A stretch of 36,466 bases of DNA, taken from positions 1 through 36,466 of the forward strand of contig CAJUME010000018.1 in the NCBI GenBank assembly GCA_910587015.1, written 5' to 3'. The position numbers were made by a program, and so were the translations under genes. Below the pieces are notes generated by a model that was not told the DNA's origin, made no database searches, and saw only the letters and a program-made list of their open reading frames with translations. This stretch comes from an uncultured Christensenella sp. Its GTDB lineage: Bacteria; Bacillota; Clostridia; Christensenellales; Borkfalkiaceae. Shown in pieces: positions 31,832 through 36,466 of this stretch. The first letter of the stretch is position 1. Every line of letters starts with the position of its first letter.

Positions 31832-32530
31832 TCAGCGCCCTTCGTTTTTGGAAAGAGTATCGGCGGCGAATTTCTGCGCCTGCTCGAAGCCGCTTTGCGT
31901 AATCGCGCCGCGTTCTAAAAGCGTTTGGGTATAGCTTGCCGCCTCCGCCTCGCCAAGATAGCTTTTATCCTCGCCCCGCGCCAGAAGCACAAGCCATTTT
32001 ATAAATATAAAAATATCGGTGAACAGCTCGCGCCGCTTTGCATAGCGCGCGTCAAGGGCAAACATATCCTCGTACGAAGCGCCGTCATATCCGCCCGCAA
32101 GCATATGGCAGATTATCCCCGGACGGGCGGTAAAGCGCTCCATATACTTATCGTCCATAAGCGCGCCGTCGGCAATTTCCAGCGGCTTTACGCCTATAAA
32201 GGACATTTTTCCGCCCAACACGTCGAAAATTTCCGCAAAATATTTAAGTCTGCCGTGTATGCCCGCAAAGGTATGCAGATATATAATTTTGCATTTGACC
32301 CCCAGATATGGCACAGTTTCGAAGGCTTTGCCCGCCTTTACCCGCGATATTATCGCAAGCGTTACAAGCAACGGCGAAAGTATTATCACGACCGTAAGCG
32401 CAAACAAAAAATCGAGCAGCGCCTTTGCGAAAAATCTGTAATTCAGGTCTAACAGCGCCAGAACGACAACCGCTATAAAAACGCCCAAAACAGCTCTGCC
32501 CGCAGGCGTGGACAAAAATTCAAGCATCAT
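31832..32530 (-). CDS. degenerate bacterial sugar transferase (phosphoglycosyl transferase fold)
   Basis: 232 residues (M1 or M2; GGGAG lies upstream). Two N-terminal hydrophobic segments (about 12-28 and 37-62) precede a domain that aligns with the priming sugar transferases that load phospho-sugars onto undecaprenyl phosphate. VLGGKMSFIGVKPLE (104-118) corresponds to VLKGDMSLVGPRPE, and ERFTARPGIICHMLAGG to the R...KPGITG-x-x-Q region. The preceding SLDELPQL, which holds the catalytic Asp-Glu, reads RLKYFAEI (94-101): Lys96 and Tyr97 replace the acidic pair, and TG after PGI is IC. It may therefore be inactive or repurposed. It overlaps the engB stop by 11 bp and is translationally coupled to it. 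Confidence 0.72.
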   Translation of the reverse strand: MMLEFLSTPAGRAVLGVFIAVVVLALLDLNYRFFAKALLDFLFALTVVIILSPLLVTLAIISRVKAGKAFETVPYLGVKCKIIYLHTFAGIHGRLKYFAEIFDVLGGKMSFIGVKPLEIADGALMDDKYMERFTARPGIICHMLAGGYDGASYEDMFALDARYAKRRELFTDIFIFIKWLVLLARGEDKSYLGEAEAASYTQTLLERGAITQSGFEQAQKFAADTLSKNEGR

Positions 32531-33119
32531 CTTCTCCCACGGATATAATTTTTTCTATTGCGGTCAAAACCTCTTCATACCCCTGTCGGGTCTGCGACGA
32601 GGTTGCTATTATGTTATCCGCCCCGCATTTATAGCATGCCGCAATATTCAGCTTGCCTTTATTTTGCGCCGCACGCGAAAGCTTGTCCGCCTTGGTTGCG
32701 ATTACCGTAAACGGCACAAGGTGATAGTAAAGATATTCTACCATCTGCATATCGTCCGCGGTGGGGTCGTGGCGAATGTCGGCAAGCGAAAAAACGTGTT
32801 TAAGCTTATCCTTCTGCGCAAAAAAATCGTCCAAAAGCCGCGACCATTTCAGCTTTTCCTCGCGGGAAACGCGCGCAAAGCCGTACCCCGGCAGGTCTGC
32901 AAGAATAAACCGACCGAAGTCGAAATAATTTATAAGCCGCGTTCTGCCCGGCTCCTTGGAAACCTTTGCAAGCTTTTTGCGGTTGGCAAGCATATTTATA
33001 AAGCTGGATTTGCCCACGTTGGACTTGCCGCAAACGGCAATTACGGGCTTTTCGCTTTCTACAAACTGCGCCTTGCCCGCCGCGCTTGTAATAAATTCCG
33101 CATTTGTGATTTTAAGCAT
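32520..33119 (-). CDS. engB: ribosome-biogenesis GTPase EngB/YsxC
   Basis: An essential GTPase in 50S subunit assembly. 199 residues with G1 GKSNVGKSS (31-39), a G2-region Thr in PGRTRLINYF, G3 DLPGYGFA, G4 TKADKLS and G5 TSSQTRQG. Length and motifs are normal. It lies downstream of lon as in Bacillus. The start has only a weak AGG 9-10 bases upstream. Its 3' end overlaps the sugar-transferase-like gene. Confidence 0.96.
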   Translation of the reverse strand: MLKITNAEFITSAAGKAQFVESEKPVIAVCGKSNVGKSSFINMLANRKKLAKVSKEPGRTRLINYFDFGRFILADLPGYGFARVSREEKLKWSRLLDDFFAQKDKLKHVFSLADIRHDPTADDMQMVEYLYYHLVPFTVIATKADKLSRAAQNKGKLNIAACYKCGADNIIATSSQTRQGYEEVLTAIEKIISVGEDDA

Positions 33120-33170
33120 TTTTATATACCTGATTGCTGTTTAAAGCATTCCTTTAAACCTTATAGAAGC

Positions 33171-33270
33171 GAGCAAAGCAAGGAGCGCGAGGCTTTTTGC
33201 GGCGATGCGTACAATGACGTACGCGAGCAAGAAAAACGCAGCGCGACACCGCTATGCGAAGCTTACATAG
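33171..33270 (-). repeat. copy A of a dispersed intergenic repeat
   Basis: About 90 bp align nearly without gaps to copy B at 35693-35790, roughly five of every six bases identical. The core GGCTTTTTG...GCGTAC-n6-GTACGC...AACGC includes a 6-bp inverted repeat around an AATGAC loop. It lies between the lon stop and engB, in the same orientation as copy B. Confidence 0.75.
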
Positions 33271-33273
33271 GGT

Positions 33274-35586
33274 CTAAATTCCTATTATGGCGGCTTTAAA
33301 AACCGTATCCACTTCCGTCACGGGTACAAAATCAATCCGGCCGCGCACGCTTTCCGGCACTTCCTCCAAATCCTTTTTGTTGTCTGCGGGGATAATCACC
33401 TGCGTTATGCCCGTGCGGTAGGCGGCAAGCGCCTTTTCTTTAAGTCCGCCGATAGGCAAAACCTTGCCGCGCAGGGTTATTTCTCCCGTCATTGCAACGC
33501 TTTTTCTTACCGGCTTTTTGGTGAAAGCCGAAAGTATTGCCGTAGCCATGGTTATGCCCGCGCTGGGGCCGTCCTTGGGCGTTGCGCCCTCGGGCACATG
33601 AATGTGAATATCCGTCGTTTCGAAAACGCTGCCCGCTATGCCGTACTGAGAGCAATTTGCGCGTATATAGCTTATTGCCGCGCGGGCGCTCTCCTTCATA
33701 ACGTCGCCAAGCTTGCCCGTAAGCAGTATATCGCCCTTGCCGTGCATTGCTGAAACCTCGATTGTAAGCGTGGTTCCGCCGACTGCCGTCCATGCAAGCC
33801 CCGTTGCCGCGCCTACCTCGTCCCCGCCGAGCGCCGCCGCGTCCCGCTCGTACCGCCTTGCGCCTAACATCTCCTGCACCGTAGCCGCGGTGACGTTTAT
33901 TTTATCCGTATTGCCCTCGGCAGTCCTTACTGCGGCCTTTCGGCAGACGGCGTCAATCTCGCGCTCCAAATGCCTTACGCCCGCTTCCATTGTATAGCCG
34001 CTGATAATCTCGTCCAAAGCGCTGTCGTCAAAGGAAAGCTGTTCCTCTTCCAAGCCGTTTGCCGCGCGCTTTTTGGGCACGAGGTAGCGCTTTGCAATCT
34101 CCCGCTTTTCCTCCGCGGTATAGCCGCCCAGCTCTATAAGCTCCATTCTGTCCAAAAGCGGACGGGGAATGGTGTCCACGCTGTTTGCGGTGGTTATAAA
34201 AAGCACCTTGCTTAAATCGTAGGGCACTTCTAAATATCTGTCGCGGAAGGTGGAATTCTGCGCGGGGTCCAAAACCTCCAACAGTGCGCTTGCGGGGTCG
34301 CCGCGCATATCCGAGGAAAGCTTGTCTATCTCGTCAAGCAAAAACACGGGATTTGCCGAGCCCGCATTTTTAAGCCCCGCGATTATTCTGCCGGGAAGCG
34401 CGCCGATATAGGTTTTGCGGTGACCGCGTATTTCGCTTTCGTCCTTAACGCCGCCCAAGCTCATTCTTACGAATTTTCTGCCAAGAGAGCGGGCAATCGA
34501 GCTTGCGATAGAGGTTTTACCTACCCCCGGAGGGCCTACAAGGCACAAAATAGGCGCGTTAAGCCCGTTTGTAAGCTTTAAAACCGCAAGATATTCGGTT
34601 ATGCGCTCCTTTATTTTTTCAAGGCCGTAATGGTCCTCGTTCAGAATTTTAACGGCATCGTTAAGGCTTTCCGTATCCTCGGTTTTTTCGTTCCACGGAA
34701 TATCCAGAAGCCAGTCGAGGTACATTCTCAAAACGTTGTAATCGGGCGAGGAGGTCTGCATTCTGGACATTCTCGAAAGCTCTTTAAGGGCTTTTTCCTC
34801 AACCTCCTGCGGCATTTGCTTTGCTTTTATGCGGCGTTCAAGCTCGTCCCGCTCTTCCTCGTCGTCGCCCAGCTCGGTATGAATAGCCTTCAACTGCTCG
34901 CGCAGATAATATTCCTTCTGGTTTTTGTCTATGCTTGCGCGGACCATGGAATTTATTTTACGCTCCAAACGGGAAATTTCCAGCTCGTCGTTAAGCACCT
35001 TGTCCATAAGGCGCAGTCTTTCCACAACGCGGTTACAGCTTAAAAGCTGCTGCTTTATGTCCGTTTTGACGTTTAAATTGTGCGCGGTTATGTTAACGAA
35101 GCCGTCCGCGTCCGAAGCCGCCTCGATTGCCTGCAAATTCTCCTTGGAAATGCGGTTGCCGTCGGAAAACAGCTCGCGCACAAGGTCGCGCGAGGTTCTT
35201 AAATACGCCTCTTCAAGCGTTTGGTCGCTTGTAATCGATTTAAGCTCGTTCACGTCCGCGACAAGAGTGTTATCAACATATTCCACGGTGCGCACGGCGG
35301 CGCGGTAAAGCCCCTCCGCGCTGATACGCACGTTATTGCCGGGCAGCTTGGTTATCTGCTTTATGCGTACAACCGTGCCGACGTCATAAATATCGTCGGG
35401 CGTGACGTCCGATTTTTCCGCATTCTTCTGCGCAACAACAAACAGCCGCGAATCGGTATCCGCCGCCATTTTAACCGCTGTAAGCGAAATAAGTCTGCCC
35501 ACGTCGAAGCTGACGGAAACAGACGGAAAAACCACTCTTCCCCGCAAAGCCACAACGGGAAGCTTTTCTGAAGTTTGTCTTGCCAT
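33274..35586 (-). CDS. lon: ATP-dependent protease Lon (LonA type)
   Basis: A cytoplasmic AAA+ serine protease for damaged and regulatory proteins. 770 residues from the ATG at 35586, which has AAGGAGT upstream and the usual start ARQTSEKLPVVALRGRVVFP. Longer readings to 35754 run through intergenic repeat DNA. The LAN domain (about 1-200), a helical region, Walker A GPPGVGKTS, Walker B VFLLDEIDK and the protease domain follow, with DGPSAG (Ser675) and GGLKEK (Lys718) as the catalytic dyad. No transmembrane segment, so LonA rather than LonB. Upstream of engB and downstream of clpX, the Bacillus order without a lonB gene. A hairpin lies in the leader (35616-35642). Confidence 0.96.
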   Translation of the reverse strand: MARQTSEKLPVVALRGRVVFPSVSVSFDVGRLISLTAVKMAADTDSRLFVVAQKNAEKSDVTPDDIYDVGTVVRIKQITKLPGNNVRISAEGLYRAAVRTVEYVDNTLVADVNELKSITSDQTLEEAYLRTSRDLVRELFSDGNRISKENLQAIEAASDADGFVNITAHNLNVKTDIKQQLLSCNRVVERLRLMDKVLNDELEISRLERKINSMVRASIDKNQKEYYLREQLKAIHTELGDDEEERDELERRIKAKQMPQEVEEKALKELSRMSRMQTSSPDYNVLRMYLDWLLDIPWNEKTEDTESLNDAVKILNEDHYGLEKIKERITEYLAVLKLTNGLNAPILCLVGPPGVGKTSIASSIARSLGRKFVRMSLGGVKDESEIRGHRKTYIGALPGRIIAGLKNAGSANPVFLLDEIDKLSSDMRGDPASALLEVLDPAQNSTFRDRYLEVPYDLSKVLFITTANSVDTIPRPLLDRMELIELGGYTAEEKREIAKRYLVPKKRAANGLEEEQLSFDDSALDEIISGYTMEAGVRHLEREIDAVCRKAAVRTAEGNTDKINVTAATVQEMLGARRYERDAAALGGDEVGAATGLAWTAVGGTTLTIEVSAMHGKGDILLTGKLGDVMKESARAAISYIRANCSQYGIAGSVFETTDIHIHVPEGATPKDGPSAGITMATAILSAFTKKPVRKSVAMTGEITLRGKVLPIGGLKEKALAAYRTGITQVIIPADNKKDLEEVPESVRGRIDFVPVTEVDTVFKAAIIGI

Positions 35587-35615
35587 AAGAGTACTCCTTT
35601 TACTCTTTTTACACA

Positions 35616-35642
35616 GTTTCCCCCTCATACGGAGGGGGAAAC
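35616..35642 (-). promoter_or_regulatory. leader hairpin upstream of lon
   Basis: A 10-bp perfect stem GTTTCCCCCT/AGGGGGAAAC with a 7-base loop, about 30 bases before the lon ATG and without a U-tract. It does not match the CIRCE or CtsR heptad operators. A sigma-A promoter upstream is not clear. Confidence 0.5.
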
Positions 35643-35692
35643 CAAGCTGTTTGCATATTAAAATATCTGTTATCTTACAATAGCGCAGAGGT

Positions 35693-35798
35693 ACAAGCAG
35701 AACAAGGAGCGTGCGGCTTTTTGAAGCGAAGCGTACTTTGGCGTACACGAGCAAAAAAAACGCAAACGCGACAAGGTTATGCGAAGTATATATGCGTT
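35693..35798 (-). repeat. copy B of a dispersed intergenic repeat
   Basis: Aligns with copy A (offset about 2.52 kb, one 1-base gap) and, at its clpX-proximal end (35776-35798), is identical to copy C over 23 bases. On the minus strand it starts directly after the clpX stop and contains a run of eight T. Confidence 0.75.
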
Positions 35799-35803
35799 AT
35801 TGT

Positions 35804-36466
35804 TTAAGCGGTGCGCTTGTAAATTATCTTCGGCTCCGCCTTGTCGGTTACGCATTCGCGGGTGACGATAACCTCTTCGATATTCTTTTCCGAGGGGAGC
35901 TTGTACATTACCGATGTCATAAAGCTTTCAATAATAGTCCTGAGTCCCCTTGCGCCCGTCTTTAAGCGGATTGCGGTATTTGCAATCTCGCGCACGGCGC
36001 CGTCCTCCACGGTCAGCTTTACGCCGTCCATTGCAATAAGCTTCTGATACTGCTTGATAATCGCGTTTTTGGGCTGCGTAAGAATATTGACAAGCGCGTC
36101 CTCGTTCAAAGGGTGCAGGCTTACAACAATGGGAACGCGTCCCACAAACTCGGGAATAAGCCCGAATTTGGTCAAATCCTGAGGCTTTACGTCCTCAAGC
36201 ATTTCCGCGTTATCCTCCGCGGGCTTTACGTTGCCGCCGAAGCCGAGCGAGGTGCTGTCCTTGCGCTTTTGTATTATTTTGTCAAGCCCGACAAACGCGC
36301 CGCCGCAAATAAAAAGTATATTTGTGGTGTCTATCCTAAGGCACTCCTGCTGGGGGTGCTTTCTGCCGCCCTGCGGGGGTACGTTTGCGACCGTGCTTTC
36401 GATAATTTTTAACAGAGCCTGCTGTACGCCCTCGCCCGAAACGTCGCGGGTTATGGATACGTTTTC
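35804..36466 (-). CDS. clpX: ATP-dependent Clp protease ATP-binding subunit ClpX, N-terminal part outside window
   Basis: The AAA+ unfoldase that feeds ClpP. The window holds the last 220 residues, in frame to the edge: SITRDVSGEGVQQALLKIIE, NVPPQGGRKHPQQE, DTTNILFICGGAFVGLDKII with the sensor region, then FGLIPEFVGRVPIVVSLHPL and the C-terminal small domain with the sensor-2 Arg in KTGARGLRTIIE. The zinc-binding domain and Walker motifs lie beyond 36466. An ATG at 36202 is internal. Next to lon as in Bacillus. Confidence 0.95.
   Translation of the reverse strand, partial: ENVSITRDVSGEGVQQALLKIIESTVANVPPQGGRKHPQQECLRIDTTNILFICGGAFVGLDKIIQKRKDSTSLGFGGNVKPAEDNAEMLEDVKPQDLTKFGLIPEFVGRVPIVVSLHPLNEDALVNILTQPKNAIIKQYQKLIAMDGVKLTVEDGAVREIANTAIRLKTGARGLRTIIESFMTSVMYKLPSEKNIEEVIVTRECVTDKAEPKIIYKRTA

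Noticed and set aside
35587..35754. Upstream extension of lon by 56 codons
   Set aside because: It crosses the leader hairpin and part of the dispersed repeat. The ATG at 35586 has AAGGAGT and begins like other Lon proteins.

Overview
The window reads as a chromosomal segment of a spore-forming member of the Bacillota, most likely an uncultured gut-type Clostridia lineage. The markers are SpoIVA, RNase J, a type III glutamine synthetase, DapL-type lysine/peptidoglycan-precursor synthesis, and the clpX-lon-engB gene order also known from Bacillus. Placement below class (Christensenellales-like) is only a guess from gene style. Coding density is high and nearly all genes lie on the minus strand; only an alpha/beta hydrolase, a 55-residue protein and a small XRE regulator are on the plus strand. 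I see no rRNA, tRNA, transposase, integrase or CRISPR array.

Layout from left to right. 1-3985 is a minus-strand pyrG-dapL-malQ operon (CTP synthase, LL-diaminopimelate aminotransferase, 4-alpha-glucanotransferase cut by the window edge). 4100-6790 is an AT-rich insert of three secreted or surface proteins: a papain-like cysteine peptidase and two related lipoproteins. 6934-9061 is purA-dapF, and 9205-11286 is glnN, each with a clear sigma-A promoter and intrinsic terminator. 11485-12801 is a Y-family DNA polymerase, followed upstream by a large transglutaminase/leucine-rich-repeat lipoprotein (12864-15602) and aroA. 16966-20855 is RNase J plus TrmR- and TrhP-like genes for 5-methoxyuridine in tRNA. 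21046-23850 encodes a 934-residue repeat protein of unknown role. 24193-25505 is the short plus-strand unit.

25735-27210 is spoIVA. 27342-27926 is a divergent DUF6809/XRE pair with three operator-like palindromes. 27976-31395 holds an ATP-grasp enzyme, an alpha/beta hydrolase and an SGNH esterase. 31527-32530 holds a DUF378 membrane protein and a degenerate sugar-transferase-like protein. 32520-36466 is engB, lon and clpX, with two copies of a dispersed intergenic repeat flanking lon.

The most notable points are: a phosphoglycosyl-transferase relative that has lost its catalytic Asp-Glu; the long IDYD-repeat protein; an intergenic repeat family placed just after stop codons; the three-operator XRE switch; a small ORF whose ribosome binding site lies inside a terminator stem; and compact terminator/promoter overlaps at pyrG and dinB.
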